Notes: generated by a model from the sequence alone, not told the origin. A stretch of DNA of 64,000 nucleotides from Streptomyces olivaceus (GCF_000721235.1 NZ_JOFH01000019.1:165976-229975), one strand, 5' to 3'. Counted from the stretch's first letter, positions 12,301 to 22,600 are shown. Program-made: numbers and translations.

Positions 12301-13140
12301 GAGTACGCGGTGATGGGCTTCGAGTACGGCTACTCGCTGGCCCGCCCGGACGCGCTGGTGATGTGGGAGGCGCAGTTCGGCGACTTCGTCAACGGCGCCC
12401 AGACGGTCGTGGACGAGTTCATCTCGTCGGCCGAGCAGAAGTGGAACCAGACCAGCGGCGTGACGCTGCTGCTCCCGCACGGCTACGAGGGCCAGGGCCC
12501 GGACCACTCCTCGGCCCGCCCGGAGCGGTTCCTGCAGCTGTGCGCGCAGAACAACATGACGGTCGCGATGCCGACCCTGCCGTCGAACTACTTCCACCTC
12601 CTGCGGTGGCAGGTGCACAACCCGCACCACAAGCCGCTGGTCGTCTTCACCCCGAAGTCGATGCTGCGCCTGAAGGCCGCGGCCTCGAAGGCGGAGGAGT
12701 TCACGACGGGCCAGTTCCGCCCGGTCATCGGCGACGACTCGGTCGACCCGGCCGCCGTCAAGAAGGTCGTCTTCACCGCCGGCAAGGTCTACTACGACCT
12801 GGACGCCGAGCGGAAGAAGCGCGGTCTGACGGACACGGCCATCATCCGCATCGAGCGCCTGTACCCGCTGCCGGGTGCCGAGCTCCAGGCGGAGATCGCC
12901 AAGTACCCGAACGCCGAGAAGTACCTGTGGGCCCAGGAGGAGCCGGCGAACCAGGGTGCCTGGCCGTTCATCGCGCTCAACCTGATCGACCACCTGGACC
13001 TGGCGGTCGGCGCGGACGTCCCGCACGGCGAGCGCCTGCGCCGCATCTCACGCCCGCACGGCTCGTCCCCGGCGGTCGGCTCCGCCAAGCGCCACCAGGC
13101 CGAGCAGGAGCAGCTGGTGCGCGAGGTCTTCGAGGCCTGA
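9325..13140 (+). CDS. kgd: Multifunctional 2-oxoglutarate metabolism enzyme (KGD; fused E2/E1)
   Basis: The protein has 1271 residues from GTG 9325 ([10 protein letters not shown]). The N-terminal segment [19 protein letters not shown] is the E1-type leader. An Ala/Pro/Lys-rich linker follows (about residues 70-155). Next is an acyltransferase (E2-like) domain with the [15 protein letters not shown] motif (His366), and then the thiamine-diphosphate E1 domain ([52 protein letters not shown]). This single chain is the actinobacterial form. It decarboxylates 2-oxoglutarate and supports succinyl transfer in the TCA cycle, with an E2p/E3 partner encoded elsewhere. No lipoyl domain is present. Confidence 0.96.
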   Translation: MSPQSPSNSSISTDTDQANTAGKNPAAAFGANEWLVDEIYQQYLQDPNSVDRAWWDFFADYKPGAPAAQTAAPAAPGAATTDSGSAQPAAPAPQAQAAAPAAAQPAAPAKPAAQAPAAPAAKPAAAPAPAKPAAQAKAAAPAKDAAAAPEGPETVTLRGPAAAVVKNMNASLELPTATSVRAVPVKLLFDNRIVINNHLKRARGGKISFTHLIGYAMVQAIKAMPSMNHSFGEKDGKPTLVKPAHVNLGLAIDLVKPNGDRQLVVAAIKKAETLNFFEFWQAYEDIVRRARDNKLTMDDFTGVTVSLTNPGGLGTVHSVPRLMPGQSVIMGVGSMDYPAEFQGTSQDTLNKLGISKVMTLTSTYDHRVIQGAASGEFLRQVANLLLGESGFYDEIFKALRIPYEPVRWLKDIDASHDDDVTKAARVFELIHSYRVRGHVMADTDPLEYQQRKHPDLDVNEHGLTLWDLEREFAVGGFAGKSLMKLRDILGVLRDSYCRTTGIEFMHIQDPKQRKWIQDRIERPHTKPEREEQLRILRRLNAAEAFETFLQTKYVGQKRFSLEGGESVIPLLDAVIDSAAESRLDEVVVGMAHRGRLNVLANVVGKSYAQIFREFEGNLDPKSMHGSGDVKYHLGAEGTFTGLDGEQIAVSLVANPSHLEAVDPILEGVSRAKQDIINKGGTDFTVLPVAIHGDAAFAGQGVVAETLNMSQLRGYRTGGTVHVVINNQVGFTAAPESSRSSMYATDVARMIEAPIFHVNGDDPEACVRVARLAFEFRQAFNKDVVIDLLCYRRRGHNETDNPAFTQPLMYDLIDKKRSVRKLYTESLIGRGDITLEEAEQALQDYQGQLEKVFTEVREAASQPAASEPSDPQAEFPVAVNTAITAETVKRIAESQVNIPDHITVHPRLLPQLQRRAAMVEDGTIDWGMGETLAVGSLLLDGVPVRLTGQDSQRGTFGQRHAVVIDRETGDEFTPLLYLSEDQSRYNVYNSLLSEYAVMGFEYGYSLARPDALVMWEAQFGDFVNGAQTVVDEFISSAEQKWNQTSGVTLLLPHGYEGQGPDHSSARPERFLQLCAQNNMTVAMPTLPSNYFHLLRWQVHNPHHKPLVVFTPKSMLRLKAAASKAEEFTTGQFRPVIGDDSVDPAAVKKVVFTAGKVYYDLDAERKKRGLTDTAIIRIERLYPLPGAELQAEIAKYPNAEKYLWAQEEPANQGAWPFIALNLIDHLDLAVGADVPHGERLRRISRPHGSSPAVGSAKRHQAEQEQLVREVFEA

Positions 13141-13159
13141 CCGACCCGTACCACCGCGA

Positions 13160-13208
13160 CGCCGAGGGGCCCGGCACCGGAGAGATTCCGGTGCCGGGCC
13201 CCTCGGCG
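13160..13208. terminator. Long bidirectional hairpin between kgd and fxsT
   Basis: A perfect 21-bp stem beginning CGCCGAGGGGCCCGGCACCG surrounds a 7-base AGAGATT loop. It lies between two convergent genes and should terminate both. Confidence 0.85.
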
Positions 13209-13230
13209 TGGCAGGCGGGCGGAGCGGCCG

Positions 13231-16200
13231 TCAGACCGTCTGCGGCTCGAAGTCCCAGTACGGGCGGTTGCGGGAGCGGGCCGAGACGGTATGGGTGTGC
13301 TTGCTGCCCAGCGTCGCGTCGAGGTCGGAGAGCGCCTCCTGCTCGACCTTCTCCGCCTGCCGGCGGTCCCGCAGGCCGCGCAGGTCCGCCGCGTGCGCGA
13401 TACGGGTGGAGAGCGTGAGCGGATGCGTGCGCCCGAGCGTCTCGATGGCCGCCGTCACCGTCTCCCGGCTGAGTTCGGCGGCGCCCTCGGTGTCACCCAC
13501 CAGGTTCCGCAGCGCGGAAGCGTTCAGGGCGCAGCCGAGCGTCCAGGGATGGCTCTCGCCGACGGCCCGCTTCATCCCGGCCAGTGCCTGTTCGACGAGG
13601 ACGTGGCCGTGCTCGCGTTCGCCGACGTTGCGCAGGATGAGGGCCTGGTTGGCGCGGGCCCCGGCGATGAACGGGTGCCCCTCGTCGAGCATCATCTCGT
13701 AGCGTGCGACGACGGCCTCGCTGAGTTCGCGCGCCTGGTCGATGTCCCCGTGCTCGCGGGCGTAGCAGCTCTGGCCCGTCGCGAAGATCAGGGTGAGCGG
13801 GTGCGTCTCGCCCAGCACCCGCTCACCACGCTCCAGGACACTGGTCAGCATCGGCCCCGGCTCCTCACCACGAGGGGCGCGCTCGCCGAGGCGGTACCGG
13901 CACAGGGCCAGGTTGTACTCGGCCTTGAGGGTCTGCGGATTGTCCGCGCCCATCACGATGCGGTTCTCGCGGACGTTCTTCGTCTGGAGGGACTCGGCGT
14001 CGGCGTAGCGGCCCAGCAGACGCAGATCGATGGCGTACGTGATCTCGGAGCTGAGTGCCCACGGATGGCGGGCGCGCAGCAGCTGACGGCGCTCCTCCAT
14101 GGTGCGCCGGTCGGTTTCCAGCGCCTCCTCGTAGCGGCCGAGCAGGCGCAGGGAGACGCCGAGATTGTTCTGGGCGTTGAGGGTCCGGGAGTCCTGGAGG
14201 CCGAGGAGGTCGCGGTAGGCCACCAGGACCCACTGCGAGAGTTCCAGGGCCTCGTCGTAGCGGGCGAGGCCCCGCAGGTCGCCGCCCAGGCCCGCGGCCG
14301 CCCTGAGGTGGTCCAGGTCCTGTGGCCCGCGTTCCTCCCGGAGGTGGTCGACCGCCTCCCGGCTGAGGGCCTCGGTCCTGGCGTAGTCGCCCACGGCGCG
14401 CAGCAGATTGGTGTAGTGGTAGTTGAGTTCCCAGATCCGCGGGTGGGTCGGGCCGAGGATCCTGCGCCAGGTGTCGAGGGCGCGCCCGCCGAGCTTGATG
14501 CCTGCCCGGTACTCGCCGGAGAAGTACATGTAGCGCAGGCAGTTGAAGACCAGGCGCTGGACCTGCCCGTCCGTGCTGTTGAGGACGTCCGCGTACTTCA
14601 GGTGCGGCACGATCTCGGCGTAGCCCGGCCACAGCTGGGTGTCGGTCGGCCGGCGCGGGTCCGCCGCCGCGAGGGCACGCCGTACGACCTCGATGAACTC
14701 GCCGCGGTCGGGGTCCGGCATGTCCTTGTGGACGATCTGGTGGACCATGCGGTGCAGGTACAGCGACTCCCCGGCGGAAACGGTCTCGTCGACGGACGCC
14801 TCGTGGGACTCCAGGCGGACCACCGAGTAGGCGCGCAGCTGGTTGACCGCCTTGTTCCACAGCAGCGGGTCGTTGAGCAGCCCGGCGAGCTGCTCGGGCA
14901 GTTCGTCGCCGGGCATCTCCTTGAGCAGGCGTACGGGGATGAACCCCGGTGCGAAGAAGGTGCACAGCCGCAGGAGGGCGACGGACTCCGGGACGGTCTC
15001 GCGGAGTTTGTTCAGCAGTATCGACCAGGCGGTCTGGAAGGCCAGCGGGAAGTCCGCCGACACCTTCACCACGTCGCTGTCGATGCCGCCCTCCAACAGA
15101 GCGATGTACTGCTCCACCGACAGGTCGGAGTCGTTCAGCCAGCCCGCCGTCTGGTCGAGCAGCAGCGGCAGGTCGCCCAGCGCCTCCGCCAGCTGGTCGG
15201 CGTCCGCCTCCGTCAGCCGGGGCGCGCGGCGGCGGATGAACGCCACCGACTCGTCGCGCGGGTAGATGTGGACTTCGAGCAGCTTGCTGTTGTGCTCGCT
15301 CCACTCCGGGTTCCGCGACGTGACGAGGACGTGTCCGGGGCCGGTCGGCAGCAGGTCCCAGATCTGGTCCGGCTCGTCCGCCCCGTCCAGGATCAGCAGC
15401 CACCTCGAATACGGCTCCCCGCGGCGCAGCGCGTCACGCACCGCGCGCAGCCGCTCGCCGTACTCCTGGCCGGTGCGCAGCTCCAGTTTGGGCGCCAGCT
15501 CGGCCAGTTGGCGACGGTAGGTGACGCGGTTCTCCGCGTTGACCCACCAGACCACGTCGTACTCCGAGCCGAACCGGTGCGCGTACTCGGCAGCGAACTG
15601 GGTCTTCCCCACTCCGGACATGCCGTGCAGTGTCACCACACCGGCGCCGGGCTCGGCACCCTGGAGCAGTTGGTAGGCCTCGTTGAACAGCGGCTCCCGG
15701 CCGGTGAAGCGCGTGTTGCGGCGCGGCACCACACCCCACACGTCCGGCATCGCCGCCGGGAACCGGGGCCCGCGGCGCGACTCCGCCGTCGTCTGGGGCA
15801 GCGGCTCGGTCGGCAGGTCGAGCCGGTCGAGCAGGCGCCGCTCGGCCTCCTCGGCGCCCATGTTGGTCAGGGCGACCGGCGCCAGCACGGCCGCCGCCGA
15901 CGGAACCGTGGCCGTGGTGACGGAGACGGCGGCGAACCGGGACGGGTCGGGGGCGACGATCTCGCGCAGGGCCGCGTTCCACTCCTCGTGGGTGCGGGGG
16001 CCGAGCTGGAAATACCACTCACTGACCACGATGAGGACCCGGCCCTCGGCAAGCGTCAGGTCGCGCAGCAGGTCCACCAGCGGCACGTCCGCCGGGGAGT
16101 CCCAGCGCAGCGGCACCACCCGCACGCCGCGCCGCTCCAGCCGGTCGGCGATCCAGGCGGACCAGGCCCGGTTGAACCCCGCGAAGTGGATCGTGACCGT

Positions 16201-16254
16201 CTGCCTGGCGGTCCCCCTCCCGGTCGCCTCGACCGGCTTACGAGCTCCAGACAT
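13231..16254 (-). CDS. fxsT: FxsT-like protein: TIR-like domain, NB-ARC NTPase, TPR repeats
   Basis: The protein has 1007 residues. ATG 16254 (MSGARKPVEA) is preceded by GGAGG at 7 bases. Residues 18-145 look TIR-like: TVTIHFAGFNRAWSAWIADRL, then WDSPAD, then VLIVVSEWYF followed by EEWNAAL. Residues 185-420 form an NB-ARC/STAND NTPase with P-loop GMSGVGKT (211-218), Walker B LLILD (286-290) and VTSRN (311-315). From about 560 to 990 there are repeated TPR helices with LLGRYEEALE-type units. The family is the FxSxx-COOH system TPR protein. By analogy with plant NLRs and bacterial STAND proteins it may be a ligand-gated sensor or effector. It is the last gene of the minus-strand block. Confidence 0.85.
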   Translation of the reverse strand: MSGARKPVEATGRGTARQTVTIHFAGFNRAWSAWIADRLERRGVRVVPLRWDSPADVPLVDLLRDLTLAEGRVLIVVSEWYFQLGPRTHEEWNAALREIVAPDPSRFAAVSVTTATVPSAAAVLAPVALTNMGAEEAERRLLDRLDLPTEPLPQTTAESRRGPRFPAAMPDVWGVVPRRNTRFTGREPLFNEAYQLLQGAEPGAGVVTLHGMSGVGKTQFAAEYAHRFGSEYDVVWWVNAENRVTYRRQLAELAPKLELRTGQEYGERLRAVRDALRRGEPYSRWLLILDGADEPDQIWDLLPTGPGHVLVTSRNPEWSEHNSKLLEVHIYPRDESVAFIRRRAPRLTEADADQLAEALGDLPLLLDQTAGWLNDSDLSVEQYIALLEGGIDSDVVKVSADFPLAFQTAWSILLNKLRETVPESVALLRLCTFFAPGFIPVRLLKEMPGDELPEQLAGLLNDPLLWNKAVNQLRAYSVVRLESHEASVDETVSAGESLYLHRMVHQIVHKDMPDPDRGEFIEVVRRALAAADPRRPTDTQLWPGYAEIVPHLKYADVLNSTDGQVQRLVFNCLRYMYFSGEYRAGIKLGGRALDTWRRILGPTHPRIWELNYHYTNLLRAVGDYARTEALSREAVDHLREERGPQDLDHLRAAAGLGGDLRGLARYDEALELSQWVLVAYRDLLGLQDSRTLNAQNNLGVSLRLLGRYEEALETDRRTMEERRQLLRARHPWALSSEITYAIDLRLLGRYADAESLQTKNVRENRIVMGADNPQTLKAEYNLALCRYRLGERAPRGEEPGPMLTSVLERGERVLGETHPLTLIFATGQSCYAREHGDIDQARELSEAVVARYEMMLDEGHPFIAGARANQALILRNVGEREHGHVLVEQALAGMKRAVGESHPWTLGCALNASALRNLVGDTEGAAELSRETVTAAIETLGRTHPLTLSTRIAHAADLRGLRDRRQAEKVEQEALSDLDATLGSKHTHTVSARSRNRPYWDFEPQTV

Positions 16255-16384
16255 GCAGTGGCCTCCAGCGCGTAGTACCACAAAATCCTAGGACCTTGGA
16301 GCGTCACGCGTAAGTCCGCCGACCGACGGCAACACACCCTGTCCCGGCGATCTTTCCGTACCCGGCCGCCGCGTGCGGGCATCC

Positions 16385-17968
16385 TCACTCATTCGGCGGC
16401 GGGAGCGCGGAGGCGTGCCTGCGGGTCCACAGTGCGCGCGCGGATTGCACGTACGCCTGCGCGCGTGCGGTGTGGCCCCTGGGCGCGGAGGGCTCGGCCA
16501 TCCGTTCGTGGCAGGCGGTCATCTCGTCGACGAAGCGGCGGCCTCGCACGGTGAGGTCGGGCGAGCCGACGAGGGCGGGCAGGGCTGCCTGGACCTGAGC
16601 GCGGTAGCGCGCGTGCTGGGCCCACGCCCGGTCTCGGTCGCAGGACGCGGTGCGCAGCGCCCTGCGCTGGAAGTAGGCGGCCAGCGCGAGATGGGCGTAC
16701 GTGCCCTGGAGCAGGCCGTCGTAGGGCCTGGGGTCGGGGCGCCAGGGCGCGAAGTACCGTGCCTCGGGTCCGGCCCGGTGCAGCGTCACCAGGTCGCTCA
16801 GGGCCGTGAGTTTGGCGTGCTGCAGCTCGTGGACGAGGGTCGCGGCCAGGGCCGGGGCGTCGGGCGGCGTGCTGCTGAGGAGGGCGCCGAACGCCTCGCG
16901 GCGGGTGGCACTGCCACTGCCCCGTCCGGCACCGGCGCTCGACGGTGTTCGCAGGGGGATCAGGCAGCGCAGGAGCGTGGCCGCTTCGGCGAGGCGCTGC
17001 GCACCTCCCGAACGCAGGGCCCCGGCCATTCCGGACCAGACCTGCAACCACCGCTTGTACTCCGCGTCGTCCAGGGCCAGTGGTGTGCGCAAGTTGCCGT
17101 GGCGTGAGTCGCCGGGCGGCTCGCGGTACGGGTCTAGGTCGTCGAACGGCAGGTGCGGTGCGCCCGGCACGAGTGGGGGGAGCGCGTGTGCGGGGGTCCA
17201 GGCCAGGGCCCCGGACCAGGCGCCGAATCCGCTCTCCAGGTGGACTGTCACATCGGGAGCGTCCGTCTGGCGCAGCACCAGCCGCCCCGCGGTGCACGTG
17301 ACGTCGACGGGCACGTCCCCGGGCCGCACCGTGTGCAGGGCGCCGAGGGAGGGGAGGACGAGAATCCCGGCGCGGGCCGTCAGCCGGGTGATGAACGGGA
17401 CGCCCGAAGCGGCGGCGCCGACCGCGGCTACGGCACCGAAGTGGGCGAGGTCGCGCCGCAACCTGCGGGCCCGTTCCCCACTCGCCTGCCCCGGCCGGGC
17501 GTCGAGGCCCCGCAGGCAGGAGCGTGCCCAGGGGCCGGTCAGCGGGTGGAAGAGTCGGGCACGGACGGGGTTGCCCGGCATCGCCGCGGCGGCAGGGTCG
17601 GTGGTCGGGACGGCGACGGCAGGGGGGCGGGGGGCTCCGTACCGGTCTACGTGGCGGATCTGCGCACCGGACGGTGCGACGACCCGGCTCCCCGCACGGT
17701 CGAGGTCGCCCGGCCGGCGTTCCGCCGTCCGCGCGCCCACCGCCGCAGCCCGGTCCGCCTCGGTCAGCAGCGCCCAGTCGGCGCGCAGCCGCGCCTTCTG
17801 CCCCGGGGTGCAGACGGACGGGTCGGCTGCCTCGGCCGCATCGAGCACGGCCCGCAGCAGGAGCAGTCGCCGCGTGTCCTGGTCCCTCGTGAGGAGCGCC
17901 AGGGTGTCGGGGCCGCCCTCGGTCCGGGCGAGTTCGAGCAGGGCCCTGTCCGAGACCACCGGAAACAT
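16385..17968 (-). CDS. HExxH-motif putative peptide-modification protein of the FXS cassette
   Basis: The protein has 527 residues from ATG 17968, overlapping the fxsB stop by one base (TGATG), so translation is coupled. The metal-binding motif HELQH lies at residues 380-384 after ATLV, and an acidic/aromatic region follows (RYFAPWRPDPRPYDGLLQGTYAHLALAAYF). This fits the HEXXH-domain family (TIGR04267) found beside radical SAM RiPP maturases. From memory, members have been proposed to be iron/2-oxoglutarate peptide beta-hydroxylases rather than proteases; I could not check this. The likely substrate is the FxsA peptide or its cyclised product. Confidence 0.8.
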   Translation of the reverse strand: MFPVVSDRALLELARTEGGPDTLALLTRDQDTRRLLLLRAVLDAAEAADPSVCTPGQKARLRADWALLTEADRAAAVGARTAERRPGDLDRAGSRVVAPSGAQIRHVDRYGAPRPPAVAVPTTDPAAAAMPGNPVRARLFHPLTGPWARSCLRGLDARPGQASGERARRLRRDLAHFGAVAAVGAAASGVPFITRLTARAGILVLPSLGALHTVRPGDVPVDVTCTAGRLVLRQTDAPDVTVHLESGFGAWSGALAWTPAHALPPLVPGAPHLPFDDLDPYREPPGDSRHGNLRTPLALDDAEYKRWLQVWSGMAGALRSGGAQRLAEAATLLRCLIPLRTPSSAGAGRGSGSATRREAFGALLSSTPPDAPALAATLVHELQHAKLTALSDLVTLHRAGPEARYFAPWRPDPRPYDGLLQGTYAHLALAAYFQRRALRTASCDRDRAWAQHARYRAQVQAALPALVGSPDLTVRGRRFVDEMTACHERMAEPSAPRGHTARAQAYVQSARALWTRRHASALPPPNE

Positions 17969-19215
17969 CACGCGGCACCCCCTCGGGGCGAGGACGGTCC
18001 AGGTACGGCGGCCGCTGCCAGCCGTGCGGCCACGTGCCGGATGAAGCGCTGGAGGTCGGCGCAGTACACGGAAGGGTTCTGGAAACCGTGCCCGGCGCGG
18101 TAGCGGTGCGCGTAGTGCCCGCCGCCGCAGACCCGCAGCAGCGGGCAGGCGCGGCACTGCTCCGCGAGCGACTCCGCTCCGGCCTGCCGGGCGGCGACGC
18201 CCGGGTGCCGCAGTGCCTCGTCGAAGGTGTTGCCGAACACGTCGAGGCCGGTCCGGGCGGCGCCGGGGTACGCCGACTTGAGGGAGTCGACCTGCTCGAT
18301 CGACCCGTCGGTCTCCACGACGACCGCGCCGAAGGGAGCGAGCCCCAGCGCCTCGGTGGCGGCGGGCAGGCCCAGCAGGAGGGCCAGGCACTCTTCGAAG
18401 AGCCGTACCCGGGTTTCGCGCTGTCCGGCCGCCCACCAGCGGTCGAAGACCGCGCACAGCCAGTCGCCGTAGCGGACGCCGCTCAGTCCGGGTGGGCGCA
18501 CGGACCAGTTTCCGTGTGGCAGCAGCAGGTCCAGTACGGGCGGGCGCAGGGCGAGGAGCGACTCGTACGTCTCGACCGGGTCCAGCGCCGGGTCGACGAC
18601 GGCGAGGACGCCCGCGTACGACGCCGGGAAGCGATCGGCGACCAGGCGGGCCCCGCGTGCCGCCGCGGGCCAGGACGGGCGGCCCGCGTGGTCCACGCGA
18701 CGCCGGTTGTGGGCGGCGGTGCCGCCGTCGAGGCTGATGCCGACCCGGATGCCGCCGTCGGCCAGTACGGCGAGGCGTTCCGGGGTGAGCAGGGTGGCGT
18801 TGGTCTGCACGGTGGCGTGGACCTGAGAGCCTGCCGGGACGCGCTCACGGACCCGGGCGACGAACGCGGCGAGCGTGCTGGCGCCCGCGAGCAGGGGTTC
18901 GCCGCCGTGCAGCACGAGGGCCAGGTCGCGCAGGGCGTGCCGGGTGGCGTGCTCGGCGATGCGGACGGCGGTGGCGTCGAGGACGGCGGCCGGAGTGGCG
19001 GCGGGGCGGTCGCGCCAGCCGCTGTCGGGGCCCTCGTACAGGTAGCAGTAGGTGCAGGCGAGGTTGCAGCGGCTGTGCACCTTCACGATGAACTGCTTGA
19101 AGGGCGTGGGACGTCCGGAATCGGCCGCTCGCTCCGGGACTGCGGCAGCCGGATCGGTGGTGATCTGTCCCGACACTCCAGCCCCCCATGCCGTACGGCC
19201 GTGCCGCGCCGTCAC
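17968..19215 (-). CDS. fxsB: Radical SAM/SPASM RiPP maturase FxsB
   Basis: The protein has 415 residues if it starts at GTG 19215. A second GTG at 19176 has a GGGGGG tract nearby and is possible. The radical SAM cluster motif CNLACTYC (Cys50, 54, 57) is followed by VLHGGEPLLA and GISLDGG, typical of peptide-modifying members. A C-terminal auxiliary-cluster region has Cys354, 357, 363 and 385 (CRACPLLRVCGGGHY then NPSVYC). FxsB enzymes install a cyclophane crosslink between an aromatic residue and a residue two positions on in the peptide tail. It works on the product of the upstream 64-codon gene. Confidence 0.9.
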   Translation of the reverse strand: MTARHGRTAWGAGVSGQITTDPAAAVPERAADSGRPTPFKQFIVKVHSRCNLACTYCYLYEGPDSGWRDRPAATPAAVLDATAVRIAEHATRHALRDLALVLHGGEPLLAGASTLAAFVARVRERVPAGSQVHATVQTNATLLTPERLAVLADGGIRVGISLDGGTAAHNRRRVDHAGRPSWPAAARGARLVADRFPASYAGVLAVVDPALDPVETYESLLALRPPVLDLLLPHGNWSVRPPGLSGVRYGDWLCAVFDRWWAAGQRETRVRLFEECLALLLGLPAATEALGLAPFGAVVVETDGSIEQVDSLKSAYPGAARTGLDVFGNTFDEALRHPGVAARQAGAESLAEQCRACPLLRVCGGGHYAHRYRAGHGFQNPSVYCADLQRFIRHVAARLAAAAVPGPSSPRGGAA

Positions 19216-19418
19216 GGGCCCGTACCCCGGCCCCCTGCCACACCGAGCGGCATGCCCGGCGAGGCGCCGGTCCGAAACTTGGCTCTACAACAGTTGTCCT
19301 ATTCACGCATCTCGGCGCGTCAGGATGACCGTAAGCACCCTCCTGCGCTCGGAAGAATGGCGCGATCCCTACGACACGACCTCGCTTCCGTCCCGAAAGG
19401 CGGTCAACGCGGAAGGTG
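19216..19418. other. 203-base spacer between fxsA and fxsB with a palindrome
   Basis: The spacer is long for an otherwise tightly packed block. It holds the 11-bp palindrome ACAAC-A-GTTGT at 19287-19297, about 75 bases upstream of fxsB. No convincing -35/-10 pair was found. The gap may allow peptide and enzyme to be expressed at different levels. Confidence 0.4.
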
Positions 19419-19613
19419 TTAGAAGGAGTTGTCGAAGTCCCACAGTGTCTCGCTCGGCTCCGCGGCCCGCGCCCGCAGCTCCCCCAGCACCTCCCGCAGC
19501 ACCGGATGCTCGATGGTCCCCAGCTCCGCCAGGTCCAGCTCCAGCAGGTCCGGCAGCGGTTGTTCGTCGCCCGGCGGTGCCGGTGCCGCGCCGGTCCCGT
19601 TCCGTATGCCCAT
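19419..19613 (-). CDS. fxsA: FxsA-like RiPP precursor peptide, C-terminus FDNSF
   Basis: The peptide has 64 residues. ATG 19613 follows a GAGAGG ribosome-binding site. The leader contains the FxsA-type pattern LDLAELGTIEHPVLREVLGEL, and the chain ends ETLWDFDNSF. In the named family the last five residues are F-x-S-x-x; here they are F-D-N-S-F, so the third position is Asn. The W-D-F-D-N stretch offers a Phe-Asp-Asn or Trp-Asp-Phe three-residue crosslinking site of the kind used by cyclophane-forming radical SAM enzymes. It is immediately followed, after the spacer, by fxsB. Confidence 0.85.
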   Translation of the reverse strand: MGIRNGTGAAPAPPGDEQPLPDLLELDLAELGTIEHPVLREVLGELRARAAEPSETLWDFDNSF

Positions 19614-19675
19614 CCCCGTTCCTCTCCCGTGCCGCTCCGCCCCGTGGGCGGGGCGCCGGTCTCACGTCTGCGCCC

Positions 19676-22600
19676 CTACCGGTCCCCTTCCAGGTCGGCG
19701 AGCCGCTGGGCCGTCTGCTGTGCGGTGGGCTCGCCCGTGACCAGGCGGTCGTCCGGCAGCCGTGCCCACTCCGCCCGTGCCGCCCGGTAGGCGTCGTGGG
19801 CCGCACGGGGACGGGCCGCCGCCTCGAAGGTCATACCCCGCCAGTGGTGTGCCTGCGCGGCGAGTTGGACCGCGTCGTGGCGCCTGCGCTGTGTTTCGGC
19901 CTCCTCCTCCGCCCGGCGCGCCGACTCGGCGGCCGCCCGGAAGGCGTCGACCGCCACGTCCAGGCGGGTCGCGCGGCTCAGGCTCTGGAACGCCTCGAAC
20001 TGGGCCTGCCCGAGCTCCAGCCGGCAGTGCGCCGCGAGCAGCGGGTCCCTCGCGTCCGCCGCCGCCAGCCCGAAGAGGTGAGCGGCCTCCCTGAGGTCGA
20101 TCCGGTCGCCGCGCGCCTGGTACCGGAGCATGAGCCCCCGTCCGAGAAGCAGCAGCCGGTGGGAGACCTGCCGGCTCCCCGCCGGGGTCTCCATCCGGCA
20201 GTCCCGCAGCACCCGGATCGCCCGGGACAGCAGCTCCTGGCGCCCCCGGCCGTCCTCCAGCGCCGCGAGCCGGAGCAGCACCGTTCCCCACTCCGCGAGT
20301 ACGTCGGCGTGCGCGGGCGCGTCCCTCGGCATCCAGCGCGCCGCCTGGGCGAAACGGTCGGCGGCCCCGTGGAGTTCGGGCGGTTCCCCCGACTCGGCGT
20401 AGCGGGCGACGGCCACGCGCCCGGCGCGCACCAGCAGCGCCGCGCGCTGTGTCTGCTCCCGCACCCGTCCGAGCGCCTCGTCGGTCCGCACCTGGGCCTC
20501 GTCGAGCGGGCCGCCCGCCCGCAACAGCGCGTCGACCAGGTCCGTCAGGATCCGGACCCGGACGCGGACGGACCCCGCGGTGTCCGGAGGGCGACCGGAC
20601 TCCAGCGCACGGCGCAACGACTGCGCCGACTGCTCCGCGTACAGCCGGACCTGGTCCGGATCCGCCGTGACCTCCGACAGCCGCAGGAGCGTACGGCCGT
20701 GGGCCAGCAGGAGTTCGGAGGGGCGCTCGGGACGGTCGGGCCAGGTGTCGGCGAACGCCTCCAGCATGCCGACGGCGCCCTGCAGCAGGGCGCTGTCGCC
20801 GCCCAGGCGCCACTGGGTCTCCAGGGAGCCGACCCGGTCCAGCGTGAGGCGCAGCGCCTCCTCCTCGTCCAGGCCGGGCGCCGCGCAGGCCACCGCGTAC
20901 TCGCGGTCGGCGCGGCGCAGGAGTTCCAAGGCACCGGAGCGGTCTCCGCGCCGCCGGGCATCGGTGGCGGCGGCGTGCAGGACGCGTGCGAGGACCGCGC
21001 GTTCCCTCAGGCCGTGCGGGTGGGCCGCGGCCCGTTCGGCGGCCCGCTCGGCCTCGTGCAGCAGCGCGGCGCCGCCCTGCACCTCCCACAGCCGCAGGGT
21101 GCAGCGCGCGTACTCGCCCCACAGCTCGGGGTCGGCGCCGGCCGGCCGTTCGTGCTCGGTGGCTCCGCGCAGCAACTGCACGGCGTCGATGACGTCCTGG
21201 ACCATGCCCTCGGTGTCGAACCGGGCGAGCAGCGTGCGGGCCCGGACCACCGCCTGGTGCGTCGGGCGGTCCGCGGCCGGCCTCGGGTCGGTCCGGCTGT
21301 CGTACGTCGCGAACTGCTCGGGCAGCGGCATGAACCGTTCCAGGATCCGGGCCGCGATCTCGGCGAAGGGCTGCGGCACGGGGTCGGCTCCGCCGTTGCC
21401 GCCGTTGCCGCCATTTCCGTTACGGCTGCCGTTGTCGCCCTTGGCGGCACGGCCCCCGTTGTCGGCATCGCCGTCGCCGTCGCTGCCGTCACCGCCGTCG
21501 CTGCCGTCACCGCCGTCGCTGCCGTCACCGCCGTCGCTGCCGTTGTCGCCGGGGCGGTCCGCGCCGGTGCCCGTGCCGTGCGGGCGGGCGGGCCCGGGGC
21601 CTCCGTCGCCGAGCTGGGCCAGGGCGAGGGCGGGGAAGTTGGGCCCGCCCTTGCCGAAGTGCTGCTCGATGTACTCCGAGCAGTGTTTGAGGACCAGCAT
21701 GGCCTCGTCCCGCCCGAGCCGGGACAGCAGTGCCTCGCGCACGTCCGGTTCGATGTCGTACCACTGGGCGCCGTCGCCGCCGTGGTCCCCCCGGGCCCGG
21801 GAAACCAGGCCGCCGACCAGCACCTCGGCGAGTTCGGACGGGCCGGAGCCGGGCAGCATGGTCCGCTGCACCAGCTGCATCACCGGCAGGCAGAGCGGCG
21901 TCGCCGCGAGGTAGACGGCGAGGCGCGCGGCGGCCGGGGAGGCTGCGGCGCTGAACCGGCTGACCCGCTCCAACGGCGTCCGGCGGCGGTCCGGGCGGGC
22001 CGTCGGGCCGGCCGGCTGGTCGGCGCGCACCCAGCCCACGGCGCCCGGGACCGGACCGGCACCGGACAGCAGCCGCGCCCAGGATCCGAGGGCCACGGCC
22101 TCGGGCGGCAGCACGGGGACGGCCAGCGCGCCCCTGCGAGCCTCGGCGGGCGTGCCTGAGGTGGTACGGAGCCGCAGCACGGCGCCGCCGCCCAGGGTGT
22201 CGCCGCGCGACAGGCCGCCGAAGGTGACGGGGAACCGGGTGCGGTTCCACATGCGCTGCGGCAGCGGCTGGAGCACGGCGACGGGTCCCTGCCGGGTCAG
22301 GTGGTGGAGCAGCCGGTGGGCGTGGCCGCTGTGCCACAGTGGGCCGGCGCAGTCGCTGACCAGGACGACGATGCGGCGTCCGGTCGGATCGCTGAGCCGG
22401 TCGGCGGAGTGCAGCGGCGCGCCGCGCGCGTCGGGGCTGCGGCTGACGGCGGGGCCGCCGTCCGGCCCCTGGTGCAGGTGACTGACCTGGATGTCCGAGA
22501 AGGCACCCAGCTGGCCGAAGATCTGGGCCAGTTCGTCGAACAGGCGACCCCACACGTGCATCGAGGAGGACGTGTCCAGCACCAGTTGCAGCCGGGCGTC

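Noticed and set aside
9220..13026. A 1268-codon frame antisense to kgd
   Set aside because: Low-complexity Arg/Leu/Val/Asp shadow of a fully conserved enzyme gene.
16385..17968. Simple zinc metalloprotease
   Set aside because: HELQH alone would allow it, but the rest of the chain is unlike known protease families and the gene is coupled to a RiPP maturase, which favours peptide modification.
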